In this document: positions 7,989 to 16,152 of the stretch, piece after piece
Numbering within the stretch: the first letter of the stretch is position 1
How the letters are laid out: each line of letters begins with the position of its first letter
Assembly: GCF_037646705.1 (NCBI RefSeq)
Contig: NZ_JBBHER010000001.1
Location: 1-64,000 of the forward strand
Reading direction: 5' to 3'
DNA from: Pikeienuella litoralis
GTDB taxonomy: Bacteria; Pseudomonadota; Alphaproteobacteria; Rhodobacterales; Rhodobacteraceae
DNA: 64,000 bases
Position numbers and translations under genes: made by a program
The notes under the pieces: model-generated
Seen by the model: the letters and a program-made list of their open reading frames with translations, nothing else
Database searches by the model: none
Told to the model about the DNA's origin: nothing

Positions 7989-9215
7989 TCAGAATTGAGC
8001 GAAGGCTGCGCCGCCCGCCGCCATCAGCAGAACCACGACCGAGGGCGGCGCCCTCCAGACGGTGAGCAGGACGAACCCGACCAGCGCGAGCGCGAAATCG
8101 CGCGGATCGAAGATCGCGCCGGTCCAGACGGGATCGTAAAGCGCGGCGCCGAGAACGCCGACCACGGCCGCGTTTGCGCCGCGCATGGCGGCCTGCGCGA
8201 GCGGCCGGGCGCGAAAGGCGTCCCAGAACGGAAGCGCGCCGATCAGCAGCAGGAAACCCGGCAGGAAGATGGCGACGAGGCCGATCATCGCGCCGGCCGC
8301 GCCATTCGGCTCCGGCGTCATCACTGCGCCGAGATAGGCGGCGAAGGTGAAGAGCGGCCCGGGAACCGCCTGCGCCGCGCCATAGCCGGCCAGAAAGACA
8401 TTCTGGTCCACCCAACCCGGAGCGACCACTTCGGCCTCGAGCAGCGGCAGGACGACATGGCCGCCGCCGAAGACGAGCGCCCCCGCCCGATAGAAGGCGT
8501 CAATCAGCGCCGCTCCTCCATGCGGCGCGACCGATGACAGAACCGGCAGCAGAAAAAGCAACAGGGCGAAGGTCGCGAGCGCGGCGATTCCAACGCGCCG
8601 CGAAACCGCGAACGCCAAGCGCCCCGCGGTCGGCGCGGCGCCGCCCCGGCAAAGCGCCAGACCGGCGAGCCCGCCCCCGGCGATGGCGGCGATCTGGCCG
8701 ACCGACCCGGCCGCAAAAATCACGATGAGCACGGCTGCAACAGCGATTCCGGCCCGCCGCCGATCCGGCGCGAGTGTGCGGGCCATGCCCCAGACCGCCT
8801 GTGCGACCACCGCGACGGCGACGACCTTCAATCCGTGCAGGACCCCGGCCCCCGCCGGCCCCTCGAATGCGGACGCGCCGAACGCGAAGATCACGAGCAG
8901 CAGGGCCGAAGGAAGGGTGAAGGCCGCCCACGCGGCCAGCGCCCCGAGCGGGCCGCCTCGCAGCAGGCCCAGCGCGAAGCCGAGCTGGCTGCTGGCGGGC
9001 CCGGGCAGAAACTGGCAAAGCGCGACCAGATCGGCGTAACCGGCGTCGTCGATCCATTTTCGGCGCGTGACCAGTTCGTCCCGAAAATAGCCGAGATGAG
9101 CGATCGGACCGCCAAAGGAGGTCAGTCCGAGCTTCAGAAACACCCGGAAAACCTCGCGCGCCGAGCCGTTTTTCGGGGATGTTTCAGGCGTTGTGGCCTT
9201 CAGTTGCGACGTCAC
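7989..9215 (-). CDS. chrA: Chromate transporter, ChrA (CHR) family
   Basis: A 408-residue inner membrane protein with two homologous CHR halves. The first has FLKLGLTSFGGPIAHLGYF, the second VFGGGHVVLPLLE; both are hallmark FGG motifs, each followed by a PGP-type segment (FLPGPASSQ, AVPGPLFTF). ChrA expels chromate in exchange for or together with protons. The start is a GTG at 9215 preceded by AAGGGAG seven bases upstream. No chrB regulator is present; only a doubtful short frame lies immediately upstream. Confidence 0.93.
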   Translation of the reverse strand: MTSQLKATTPETSPKNGSAREVFRVFLKLGLTSFGGPIAHLGYFRDELVTRRKWIDDAGYADLVALCQFLPGPASSQLGFALGLLRGGPLGALAAWAAFTLPSALLLVIFAFGASAFEGPAGAGVLHGLKVVAVAVVAQAVWGMARTLAPDRRRAGIAVAAVLIVIFAAGSVGQIAAIAGGGLAGLALCRGGAAPTAGRLAFAVSRRVGIAALATFALLLFLLPVLSSVAPHGGAALIDAFYRAGALVFGGGHVVLPLLEAEVVAPGWVDQNVFLAGYGAAQAVPGPLFTFAAYLGAVMTPEPNGAAGAMIGLVAIFLPGFLLLIGALPFWDAFRARPLAQAAMRGANAAVVGVLGAALYDPVWTGAIFDPRDFALALVGFVLLTVWRAPPSVVVLLMAAGGAAFAQF

Positions 9216-9333
9216 GAAACGACTCCCTTGCCCCGCCCCGCGCCCTCCTGAAAGCGCGCCGCCGCAGGCGCTCTTCGGCGGATGCGATGGCGTGAGCGTA
9301 GCCGAGCGTTTCCGAGCCGTCGATCTTCCGCAT
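9184..9333 (-). CDS. Doubtful small ORF upstream of chrA
   Basis: A 49-codon frame starting MRKIDGSETLGYAHAIASAE and overlapping the chrA start by 32 bp; an upstream TTG would extend it to 69 codons. Residue composition looks more protein-like than in the other frames of this 282-bp gap, but no family is recognised and no clear ribosome site was found. It could be a chrA leader peptide or chance. Confidence 0.22.
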   Translation of the reverse strand: MRKIDGSETLGYAHAIASAEERLRRRAFRRARGGARESFRDVATEGHNA

Positions 9334-9497
9334 GGCGGTTTGACCCGAGGCGGCGAGCGTTCGGAAGGGATCTTCGCCGCGCGCCTGCGACAACCTGGCG
9401 GCGCGCCGGGGCGCCGATTTGGAGGCGCTTTCTCAATTGCGGCGATCTAAGGCCGCCGCCGGTCCGCGCGTCGGGTTGGTTCCGGGGCGGACCTGCT

Positions 9498-10049
9498 TCA
9501 GGCGTCCGGCCTGCTCCGCTCCCACGCCTTGCCGAGCCGGGGCAGCGCGGCGCGCTTCAGGAACGCCCGAAACGGCGCTCCCTTCGCAGCCGCGATATCG
9601 GCGAGCGGGCGCAGCGCCGCCTCCAGCCGCTGAGCGTCGCGTTTGAACGCCATCGAGAGATATTCGTCGGGGTGGAGCCGACCGACCCCGTGATGGCGAA
9701 GCAGCCGAAGCGGAAAATCCCGGGTGTTGAACGTGAGGATCGCATCCGCGCCTCCCATCCGCGCCGCCGCGATCACATGCGCGTCGGCCGGGTCCGGGGG
9801 CGAGATCCCGGCCTCGAGCCGCTCATAACCGCCGATCTCGGCGGCAGGAAACGCGGCTCTGAGCAGGGCTGCGTCGCCGCGCGCGCGGGCCTCGGCCTCC
9901 GGCCCCTGTTTCGCGGCCGTCGCGCGCGCCCATTCTTCCAGAACCCGCGCGGAAAAGAGCGGGGCGAGCCCGCCGGCCCGCGCATAGGCCAGCACGATCT
10001 CCCGCGTCGCGACGGGATAGAGAACGCAACTGTCGAGAAAAAGCCGCAT
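9498..10049 (-). CDS. PIN-domain protein (RSP_2648-like)
   Basis: A 183-residue putative ribonuclease of the PIN fold. The acidic active-site residues are visible as Asp6 in FLDSCVLYP, Glu in VLEEWARAT, Asp in SPPDPADAHVIAAA and Asp in ILTFNTRDFP. The C-terminal about 50 residues are extra to the usual 130-residue VapC length. No antitoxin-sized gene overlaps it, so it is probably not a VapBC toxin but a chromosomal PIN protein of the type seen in Rhodobacter. The substrate RNA is unknown. Confidence 0.8.
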   Translation of the reverse strand: MRLFLDSCVLYPVATREIVLAYARAGGLAPLFSARVLEEWARATAAKQGPEAEARARGDAALLRAAFPAAEIGGYERLEAGISPPDPADAHVIAAARMGGADAILTFNTRDFPLRLLRHHGVGRLHPDEYLSMAFKRDAQRLEAALRPLADIAAAKGAPFRAFLKRAALPRLGKAWERSRPDA

Positions 10050-10106
10050 CAGCGGCGCCGGAGGAAGAGGGACTTCAGCATCGGCGCACCATGGCGCCGC
10101 AAGTGC

Positions 10107-10142
10107 GAAAAAGAAAGCGGGCGGGGGAGCGCCCCGCCCGCT
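10107..10142 (-). terminator. Intrinsic terminator of the 55-residue protein gene
   Basis: On the minus strand an 11-bp GC stem (AGCGGGCGGGG at 10116-10126 with CCCCGCCCGCT at 10132-10142, 5-nt loop) is followed by a pyrimidine run, TTCTTTTTC, at 10115-10107. It starts 28 bp after the stop of the small gene and precedes the PIN gene, so the two are probably separate transcripts. Confidence 0.7.
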
Positions 10143-10169
10143 GGATCGTCATCGTGGCGTCAGGCCGCG

Positions 10170-10337
10170 TCAGTGCGCGTTGACCGCGCCAGCCGACGGT
10201 TTGACAAAGAGCGCATGAAGCCATTTCCATGCGCCGGTGACGCCGGCGCGCAGCATTTCTGCGCGCAGCCTGTGAGCGTGGGCGTAGACCGCCTGGACTT
10301 CCTCGTCGCTCGGGGCGACATATCTCAGATCGTTCAT
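10170..10337 (-). CDS. Small RSP_7527-like protein, 55 residues
   Basis: Starts MNDLRYVAPSDEEVQAVYAH and continues with an amphipathic helix rich in Ala, Arg and His, then WKWLHALF. The length and the N-terminal DLRYV..S.EE pattern recall the short RSP_7527 proteins of Rhodobacter, whose function is unknown. Other short Arg-rich proteins of this order (DUF1127) bind RNA, but there is no DUF1127 motif here. The ATG at 10337 is preceded by AGGAG nine bases away, and that ribosome site lies at the foot of a strong hairpin. The gene follows soxG on the same strand after 133 bp. Confidence 0.7.
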   Translation of the reverse strand: MNDLRYVAPSDEEVQAVYAHAHRLRAEMLRAGVTGAWKWLHALFVKPSAGAVNAH

Positions 10338-10348
10338 TCTCGTAAGCT

Positions 10349-10394
10349 CCTGGTATCCCGGCGCGCCAGTGTCGCGCGCCCTTCCGATACCAGG
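10349..10394 (-). promoter_or_regulatory. Leader hairpin overlapping the ribosome binding site of the 55-residue protein
   Basis: On the minus strand CCTGGTATC (10394-10386) pairs with GATACCAGG (10357-10349) over 9 bp. An inner 7-bp stem, GGCGCGC/GCGCGCC, joins 10360-10366 to 10374-10380. The AGGAG ribosome site occupies 10351-10347, so three of its five bases are inside the outer stem. Folding would hinder translation start. Confidence 0.55.
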
Positions 10395-10423
10395 GTAGAT
10401 AGGCGTCCGAGCGCCATGTTGCA

Positions 10424-10468
10424 CTGCGTCATTAGGCAGCCCCGCCATGCGCCGGGCGCATGACGCAG
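10424..10468 (-). promoter_or_regulatory. Structured RNA directly behind soxG, two alternative hairpins
   Basis: A 9-bp stem can form between CTGCGTCAT (10424-10432) and ATGACGCAG (10460-10468). A competing tight hairpin joins ATGCGCC (10447-10453) with GGCGCAT (10455-10461). Both begin within 12 bases of the soxG stop. No T-tract follows, so mRNA 3'-end protection or Rho-dependent ending is more likely than intrinsic termination. Confidence 0.45.
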
Positions 10469-10470
10469 CG

Positions 10471-11040
10471 CTAGAAGATGTGCGGGCCCGCGCCGGCGCG
10501 GGCGGATGTCTTCAGCCAATCGAAGACATGCGCGCCCAAAGACCGGAAGCAGATCAGAGTGAAGGCGTCGTCCGTCCCAAGCCAGAACGCCGCCGCGACC
10601 TGCCCGAACCGGGTTCGGCGGAGGTCCCCATGAACGAAGGCCTCCGGCGCCAGATCCACCGGCGCGCCGCGCGCGAGCAGCTCGCGCGCGCCGGGGCCGG
10701 CGATGCGGAACGCGGCGCGCGCGTCCGACACATTCACCGCGAGATGATGGCGCCCCGCCAGCCCGGCGCGGAGAGCCGCCTCCGCCGCCGGGGCCGCCGC
10801 ATAGTCCGTGACGAACAACAGCTCGTCCGGCGCCATCCAGCCGAGCCCGCCGCCGCCCGCCTCGCTGAAGCGCCGGATCTCGGGCGGCGCGCAGCCGCAG
10901 ACGGCCTTCACCGCCGCGGCGAACTCCGGATCGGCGAAATCGCCGCGAATCGTGACCATGCCAACCGGGCCGCGGTCGCGGATCGAGACCTCCGGCGCTT
11001 CGAAAGCCGCGCCGGCGGCGGCGGAGACGGGTTCAGACAT
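10471..11040 (-). CDS. soxG: Sarcosine oxidase subunit gamma
   Basis: A 189-residue gamma subunit of heterotetrameric sarcosine oxidase, which oxidatively demethylates sarcosine to glycine with tetrahydrofolate accepting the one-carbon unit. The gamma subunit packs against alpha and has a folate-binding YgfZ/GcvT-like fold. DARAAFRIAGPGARELLARG and the terminal SLGAHVFDWL are typical. The ATG at 11040 overlaps the soxA stop by 8 bp, indicating coupled translation; an earlier in-frame ATG (11064) lies deeper in soxA. It is the last gene of the sox unit. Confidence 0.93.
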   Translation of the reverse strand: MSEPVSAAAGAAFEAPEVSIRDRGPVGMVTIRGDFADPEFAAAVKAVCGCAPPEIRRFSEAGGGGLGWMAPDELLFVTDYAAAPAAEAALRAGLAGRHHLAVNVSDARAAFRIAGPGARELLARGAPVDLAPEAFVHGDLRRTRFGQVAAAFWLGTDDAFTLICFRSLGAHVFDWLKTSARAGAGPHIF

Positions 11041-14000
11041 TCTGCCGCGCTCCTTCCTTGTCATAGGCCGCCGGATCGACGATCCGGGCGCGGATCACCT
11101 CGCCGCCGCCAACCGGAAAGCTCAGCACCTCGCCCATCCGCGCCGCGCCGTTCACAATGAGGCCGAGCGCGATGGAGCGCCCCAGCGTCGGAGACCAGTA
11201 GGTCGATGTCGCGCGGCCGATGACCGTCGGCGGCGATGCGCCCGGGTCGGCCACGGCATGCGCCCCGTCCGGCAACATCCGCATCGGATCCTCCGTGGCG
11301 AGGCCGACGAATTGCGGGCGGTCTTCACGCCGCAAGAACACCCGCTCCTGCGCGCGTTTGCCGATGAAATCCGCCTTCTTCTTCGAGACCGCCCATGAGA
11401 GGCCGAGATCCTGCGGGGTGACGGTTCCGTCCGTCTCGTCGCCGATCATGATGAAGCCCTTTTCGGCCCGCATCACATGCACCGCCTCGGTGCCGTAGGG
11501 CGTGACGCCGTGTTCCGCCCCGGCGGCCGCGATCGCATCCCAGAGCGCCAGGCCGTGATTGGCGGGGACGGCGATCTCGTAGGAAAGTTCGCCGCTGAAT
11601 GAGATTCGGTAGATCCGCGCGGGAACGCCCGCGACCTCGCCCTCCGCCAGCGCCATGAAAGGCAGCGCGTCGGCCGAGATGTCGATCCGGGTGAGCGAGG
11701 CGAGCGTCTCGCGCGCCTTCGGCCCGGCGATCCCGATCTGCGCGTATTGCTCCGTGAGATTGGCGGTGAACACCTTCAGATCCCACCATTCCGTCTGAAG
11801 CCATTCCTCCATCCAGCCATGCACGGCGTCGGCGCCGCCCGTGGTGGTGTGGCAGATGAATTCATTCTCCGCGATGCGCGCGACGACGCCGTCATCGAAG
11901 AGAAAGCCATTTTCGTTGCACATCAAACCATACCGGCAGCGGCCCGGCTTCAACGTCGACATCATGTTGGTGTAGAGAAGGTCGAGAAACCGCCCGGCGT
12001 CCGGCCCTTTCACCAGAATCTTGCCGAGCGTGGAGGCGTCGAGCATGCCGACGCCGCGCCGCGTCGCCAGCACCTCGCGGTTCACCGCGTCTTCGCGCGT
12101 CTCGCCGGGGCGGCGATAACAGAACGGTCGGCGCCAGTCCGCCACCGGCTCCCAATCCGCGCCCGCCGCCTCGTGCCGCGCGTGCATCGGCGTGCGGCGG
12201 AGCGGCTTGAACAGCGGCCCCGCCTCGCGCCCGGCGATCGCGCCAATGGAAATCGGCGTGTAGGGCGGGCGGAAGGTCGTCGTTCCCACTTCGGGAATCG
12301 GCGCGTTGAGGGTGTTGGCGAGAATGGCGAGGCCGTTGATGTTGCTCAGCTTGCCCTGATCGGTGGCCATGCCGAGCGTCGTGTAGCGCTTGGCGTGCTC
12401 CACGCTCTCGTAGCCCTCGCGCGCCGCCAGTTCGACATCGGCGGCGGTGACGTCGTTCTGAAAATCCAGAAAATGCTTCGTCCCATGCGCGTATCTGCCG
12501 GTGGAGGGCGCGAACCAGAGCGGCTCGAGCGGCGCCATCGCGGGCTCCTCCACCTCCAGCCGGGGCGCCGCCTCCATGGAAAAGCCAAGATCCGCCGCCG
12601 CCTTCGCTCCCGCCTCCCAGCCGTCGTTCAGCCCGTCCGAAGCGCCGAGACGGCCGTTCGCCGCGCCCGCGCAGAGGGTGTTGACGGCGCCGTCCGCGCC
12701 GATCGGCGCGCCCCGCTCCGGCGCCGGGCGGAACATCGCTTCGGCCTCGTCCCACGCGAGCTTGCCGCCGCAATGGGAGAAGAGATGCACGACCGGCGAC
12801 CAGCCGCCGGACATCGCGAGGCAATCGCAGGCGATCTCCTCGGCGCCGCCCCCGACCCGGCCATCGGCCGCCCGCCGCGCGATGGCGACGCCGGTCAGCG
12901 CCTTGCCGCCCTTCGCCCGGACCACGATCGCGCCCGTCCGCACCGCGATTCCCAGCGCCCGCGCCCGCTCCGGCAGAGGGCCGGCGGCCTCCGGGCGGGA
13001 ATCGATGATCGCCGGCGTCTGCAGCCCCGCTTCGAAGGCCGCGATGGCGGTGCGATACGCGTCGTCGTTATTGGTGAAGAGCGCGATCTTCCGCCCCGGC
13101 GCGACGCCCCAGAGCGCGATGTAATCGCGGACGGCCGAAGCCAGCATCACGCCCGGCCGGTCATTGTTCGCGAAAGCCAGCGGCCGCTCGATGGCGCCGG
13201 CCGCGATCACGATGCGCTTCGCCCGGACCCGCCAGAGGCGGTGGCGCGGCCCCTCCGCGAGGCCGAGGTGATCGGAGCAACGCTCGTTCAACAGCGCATA
13301 GCCGTGGTCGTAGAGCCCCGCCGCCTGACAGCGGGTGCGGATCGTGACATTCGGCATCGTCGCCAGCGCCGCCGCTTCGGCTTCCGCCCAATCGGCGCCG
13401 GGGCGCCCGTCGATGCGCAGATCCGCCTCGCTCAGCAGACGCCCGCCGATATGCGCGCTCTGCTCGACCAGAAGAACCCGCGCGCCCGCTTCGGCGGCGG
13501 CGCGCGCCGCCCGCAGCCCGGCTTGCCCGGCGCCGACGACGAGGACATCGGCGAAGGCGTGGAAATGCTCGTATTCGTCGGGGTCCGCCTCGCGCGGGGC
13601 GGGGCCGAGCCCGGCCGAGCGCCGGATCACCGGCTCGTAGAGATGCTTCCAGGCGATGCGGGGGAAGAGGAACGTCTTGTAATAAAATCCGGCCGGAAAC
13701 ACCGGCGCGACGGAGGCGATGGCCGCATTCACCGCGCCGACGTCATGGTCGAGGGTCGGCCAGTGGTTCTGGCTTCTGGCGGAGAGCCCGTCATGAAGTT
13801 CGGTCATCGTCGCGCGCTGGTTCGGCTCGGCGCGCGCGCCCTCGCCGACCGTCATCAGCGCGTTCGGCTCCTCGACGCCGGACGCGACCACGCCGCGCGG
13901 GCGGTGATATTTGAACGACCGCCCCATCAGAACCCGCCCCGACGCGAGCAGGGCCGAGGCGAGCGTGTCGCCGGCGTAGCCCTCAAGCCAGGCGCCGTTG

Positions 14001-14065
14001 AAGCGATAGTCGATCTTCCGGGACCGGTCGATCAGGCGACCGCCCTGGTTGAGGCGATGCGCCAT
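11033..14065 (-). CDS. soxA: Sarcosine oxidase subunit alpha
   Basis: A 1010-residue subunit that binds NAD and tetrahydrofolate. The N-terminal about 100 residues carry the ferredoxin-like fold typical of SoxA (YAGDTLASALLASG). A dinucleotide fold follows (VVGAGQAGLRAARAAAEAGA, about residue 175), then a second segment, IVIAAGAIERPLAF. The C-terminal about 380 residues form an aminomethyltransferase (GcvT-like) domain with a DASTLGKILVKGPDA segment, where methylene-tetrahydrofolate is formed. Its ATG directly follows the soxD stop. The length agrees with the family (about 970-1010). Confidence 0.96.
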   Translation of the reverse strand: MAHRLNQGGRLIDRSRKIDYRFNGAWLEGYAGDTLASALLASGRVLMGRSFKYHRPRGVVASGVEEPNALMTVGEGARAEPNQRATMTELHDGLSARSQNHWPTLDHDVGAVNAAIASVAPVFPAGFYYKTFLFPRIAWKHLYEPVIRRSAGLGPAPREADPDEYEHFHAFADVLVVGAGQAGLRAARAAAEAGARVLLVEQSAHIGGRLLSEADLRIDGRPGADWAEAEAAALATMPNVTIRTRCQAAGLYDHGYALLNERCSDHLGLAEGPRHRLWRVRAKRIVIAAGAIERPLAFANNDRPGVMLASAVRDYIALWGVAPGRKIALFTNNDDAYRTAIAAFEAGLQTPAIIDSRPEAAGPLPERARALGIAVRTGAIVVRAKGGKALTGVAIARRAADGRVGGGAEEIACDCLAMSGGWSPVVHLFSHCGGKLAWDEAEAMFRPAPERGAPIGADGAVNTLCAGAANGRLGASDGLNDGWEAGAKAAADLGFSMEAAPRLEVEEPAMAPLEPLWFAPSTGRYAHGTKHFLDFQNDVTAADVELAAREGYESVEHAKRYTTLGMATDQGKLSNINGLAILANTLNAPIPEVGTTTFRPPYTPISIGAIAGREAGPLFKPLRRTPMHARHEAAGADWEPVADWRRPFCYRRPGETREDAVNREVLATRRGVGMLDASTLGKILVKGPDAGRFLDLLYTNMMSTLKPGRCRYGLMCNENGFLFDDGVVARIAENEFICHTTTGGADAVHGWMEEWLQTEWWDLKVFTANLTEQYAQIGIAGPKARETLASLTRIDISADALPFMALAEGEVAGVPARIYRISFSGELSYEIAVPANHGLALWDAIAAAGAEHGVTPYGTEAVHVMRAEKGFIMIGDETDGTVTPQDLGLSWAVSKKKADFIGKRAQERVFLRREDRPQFVGLATEDPMRMLPDGAHAVADPGASPPTVIGRATSTYWSPTLGRSIALGLIVNGAARMGEVLSFPVGGGEVIRARIVDPAAYDKEGARQNV

Positions 14066-14374
14066 CTATGTCCCCCGCCGTTTTTCGATCAGGTCCAGAA
14101 GCGCCTGCGGCGGGCCGACGACATCGGCCGGATAGGCTCCGTAGATCTCCAGCGTCATGGTGTCCCGGGCCAGATGAAACCACTTGCCGCAGCCGAAGGC
14201 GTGCCGCCACCGTTCAAAATGCGGGCCGCGCGGGTTCTTCCGCTCGAAGAGGTAGGCCTCGAACGCGGCGGCCGTGGACCCGGGCCCTCGCCGCGCGATA
14301 TGCGCTTCGCCGCCGGCCTGGAACTCGGTCTCTTCGGCGGTCACGCCGCAATGGGGGCAGGTCAGCTGGAGCAT
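14066..14374 (-). CDS. soxD: Sarcosine oxidase subunit delta
   Basis: A 102-residue zinc-binding delta subunit. Ligands are visible as the CPHCG pair at residues 6 and 9 and the downstream His and Cys in WRHAFGCGKWF. The ATG at 14374 is chosen because AGAGG lies six bases upstream; a start five codons earlier lacks one. The gene begins about 20 bases after the U-run of a terminator-like hairpin, so expression of soxD, soxA and soxG appears to depend on read-through. Confidence 0.93.
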   Translation of the reverse strand: MLQLTCPHCGVTAEETEFQAGGEAHIARRGPGSTAAAFEAYLFERKNPRGPHFERWRHAFGCGKWFHLARDTMTLEIYGAYPADVVGPPQALLDLIEKRRGT

Positions 14375-14391
14375 GCCGGGCCTCTTCACGC

Positions 14392-14430
14392 AAAAAAGAT
14401 CGCCGCGAAGAGGAACCGGCTGCGGCGATC
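14392..14430 (-). terminator. Terminator-like hairpin with U-run immediately before soxD
   Basis: On the minus strand GATCGCCGC (14430-14422) pairs perfectly with GCGGCGATC (14406-14398), loop 15 nt, and is followed at once by TTTTTT (14397-14392). This is a textbook intrinsic terminator shape. Only 17 bases separate the T-run from the soxD ATG, too few for a new promoter, so it behaves as an attenuator or partial terminator inside the sox genes. Confidence 0.65.
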
Positions 14431-14514
14431 ATCGGTCGTCGCCTACTGGATGGCACAGGCGCGCCCCGCGCCGCAACGCAATCCCGACCTGTCGCCTCCA
14501 GGTTCCGACCAGAT

Positions 14515-14544
14515 GGCGGCCCCGGCGCCTCGGCCGGGGCCGCC
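14515..14544 (-). terminator. Perfect 12-bp GC hairpin behind the small membrane protein gene
   Basis: GGCGGCCCCGGC (14515-14526) and GCCGGGGCCGCC (14533-14544) form a 12-bp stem with a 6-nt loop, eight bases after the stop of the small gene. No T-run follows directly. With the next hairpin at 14392-14430 it makes a double structure between the first and second parts of the sox unit, perhaps stabilising the 3' end of the soxB transcript. Confidence 0.45.
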
Positions 14545-14551
14545 GCTTCGA

Positions 14552-14749
14552 TCAGTCGCCGCTGGCCGGCGCCGCCGCGCCGCCGGTGGTCTCGCCGCCC
14601 GTCGGCGCCGCGGGATCGACGCTTACGGACGTCGCGTCGCCGCCAAACATCGCCATCCCGTCGCCAAAGACGAAATAGGCGATGATCGCGACCGCCACGA
14701 TCAGGCCTCCGATGATATAAGCTCTGGAATTGCCGTCGCCTTGAGCCAT
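14552..14749 (-). CDS. Small single-pass membrane protein inside the sox unit
   Basis: A 65-residue protein with a short polar N-terminus (MAQGDGNSRA), one hydrophobic helix at about residues 12-29, and a disordered Gly/Ala/Thr/Pro-rich tail. The ATG at 14749 has AGGAG six bases upstream, a strong site. It sits between soxB and soxD on the same strand, with 158 bp to soxB and 177 bp to soxD. No family is recognised. The position suggests a membrane partner of sarcosine oxidation, but nothing in the sequence proves it. Confidence 0.7.
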   Translation of the reverse strand: MAQGDGNSRAYIIGGLIVAVAIIAYFVFGDGMAMFGGDATSVSVDPAAPTGGETTGGAAAPASGD

Positions 14750-14907
14750 GTCGCTCTCCTGTTTCACTGAACTTCACCGACAGGTGGAACGCAGCAAGCG
14801 GGGGAGGTGTCCCTCGCCCCGGTTCCCTGGTTAACATGGGATCGTGACGGCTCTGTGGCCACACCCCAAGGCGCCGCCGGGAGGGGCCGCGGGCCAGCGT
14901 CAGGCGG

Positions 14908-16152
14908 TCAGTGCGCCACCGCCGCCGCGACGCTCTCGTCGATCATCCGGCCCTCGCGAAAACGCTCCAGCCCGAAGGGGCCGGCCACCTCGTCCTCGCC
15001 ATTCGCGATCAGCGACGCCGTCGCCCAGCCGGAGCCCGGGATCGCCTTGAACCCGCCCGTGCCCCAACCGCAATTGAGGAACATGCCCTCCACCGGCGCC
15101 TTGCCGATGATCGGGGAGCGGTCTCCGGTCATGTCGACGATCCCGCCCCACTGGCGCAGCATCTTGAGGCGGGAGAGCATCGGGAACGTCTCCTTCAGCG
15201 CCCGCACCGTCTCCTCGATGTGATGGAAACTGCCGCGCTGGGTGTAGTTGTTGAACCCGTCCGCGCCGCCGCCGATCACCATCTCGCCCTTGTCGGACTG
15301 GCTCATGTAGCCGTGAACGGTGTTCGCCATCACCACGATGTCGAGGCAAGGCTTCACCGGCTCGGTGACCAGCGCCTGCAAGGCCACCGATTCGATCGGT
15401 AGGCGAAACCCGGCCATCTCCGCGATGACGCCGGAATGCCCGGCGACGATCATCGCGACCTTCTTCGCCCGGATCGGCCCGCGCGTGGTCTGAACGCCGG
15501 TGACGCGCCCCTGCGCCACGTCGACGCCGGTCACCTCCGTTCGTTGCAGGATATCGACGCCGAGCGCGGAGGCCGCGCGCGCATAGCCCCAGGCGACGGC
15601 GTCATGGCGCGCGGTGCCGCCGCGCGGCTGCCAGAGCCCGGCGAGGATCGGAAAGCGCGGGCCGGAGATCTCGATGATCGGGCAAAGCTGCTTCACCCGC
15701 TCCGGGCTGACCATCTCGGTCTCGATCCCCGCCAGCCGGTTGGCGTGGGCGGTGCGGCGGAGCGCGCGAAGCTCATGCTCCGTCTGGCAGAGCATCATCA
15801 CGCCCCTTGGAGAGAACATGATGTTGAAATTCAGCTCCTGGCTCAGATCCTCGTACAGCCCGCGCGCCTTCTCGTAGATCGTCGCCGACGGCTCCTGAAG
15901 GTAGTTCGAGCGGATGATCGTGGTGTTGCGCCCGGTGTTGCCGCCGCCAAGCCAGCCTTTCTCGAGCACGGCGACATTGCGCACGCCGTGATTCTTCGCG
16001 AGGTAATAGGCCGTGGCCAGCCCGTGCCCGCCGCCGCCGATGATCGCCACGTCGTATTCGGGTTTCGGCTCCGGCGCGGCCCACGCCCGCTCCCAGCCCT
16101 GATGGTAGCCGAGCGCCTCACGCGCGACCGCGAAAGCGGAATAACGTTTCAT
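14908..16152 (-). CDS. soxB: Sarcosine oxidase subunit beta
   Basis: A 414-residue flavoprotein where sarcosine is oxidised. The FAD-binding GGGGHGLATAYYLAKNH motif is at about residue 40, and His183 in GTARHDAVAWG is the likely covalent FMN attachment site. The C-terminal DAO-fold motif is DMTGDRSPIIGKAPVEGMF, and the subunit ends near GWGTGGFKAIPGSG. It is first in the sox unit and divergent from ccmI over 203 bp that must hold both promoters. Ancillary C1 genes (glyA, folD, purU) are not beside it here. Confidence 0.96.
   Translation of the reverse strand: MKRYSAFAVAREALGYHQGWERAWAAPEPKPEYDVAIIGGGGHGLATAYYLAKNHGVRNVAVLEKGWLGGGNTGRNTTIIRSNYLQEPSATIYEKARGLYEDLSQELNFNIMFSPRGVMMLCQTEHELRALRRTAHANRLAGIETEMVSPERVKQLCPIIEISGPRFPILAGLWQPRGGTARHDAVAWGYARAASALGVDILQRTEVTGVDVAQGRVTGVQTTRGPIRAKKVAMIVAGHSGVIAEMAGFRLPIESVALQALVTEPVKPCLDIVVMANTVHGYMSQSDKGEMVIGGGADGFNNYTQRGSFHHIEETVRALKETFPMLSRLKMLRQWGGIVDMTGDRSPIIGKAPVEGMFLNCGWGTGGFKAIPGSGWATASLIANGEDEVAGPFGLERFREGRMIDESVAAAVAH

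Noticed and set aside
9498..10337. PIN protein plus small upstream gene as a VapBC toxin-antitoxin pair
   Set aside because: The small gene is separated by a terminator and 120 bp, lacks an AbrB or RHH motif, and the PIN protein is longer than VapC toxins.
10471..16152. sox genes as sulfur oxidation genes
   Set aside because: The proteins are sarcosine oxidase subunits; thiosulfate-oxidising SoxXYZABCD proteins share only the names.
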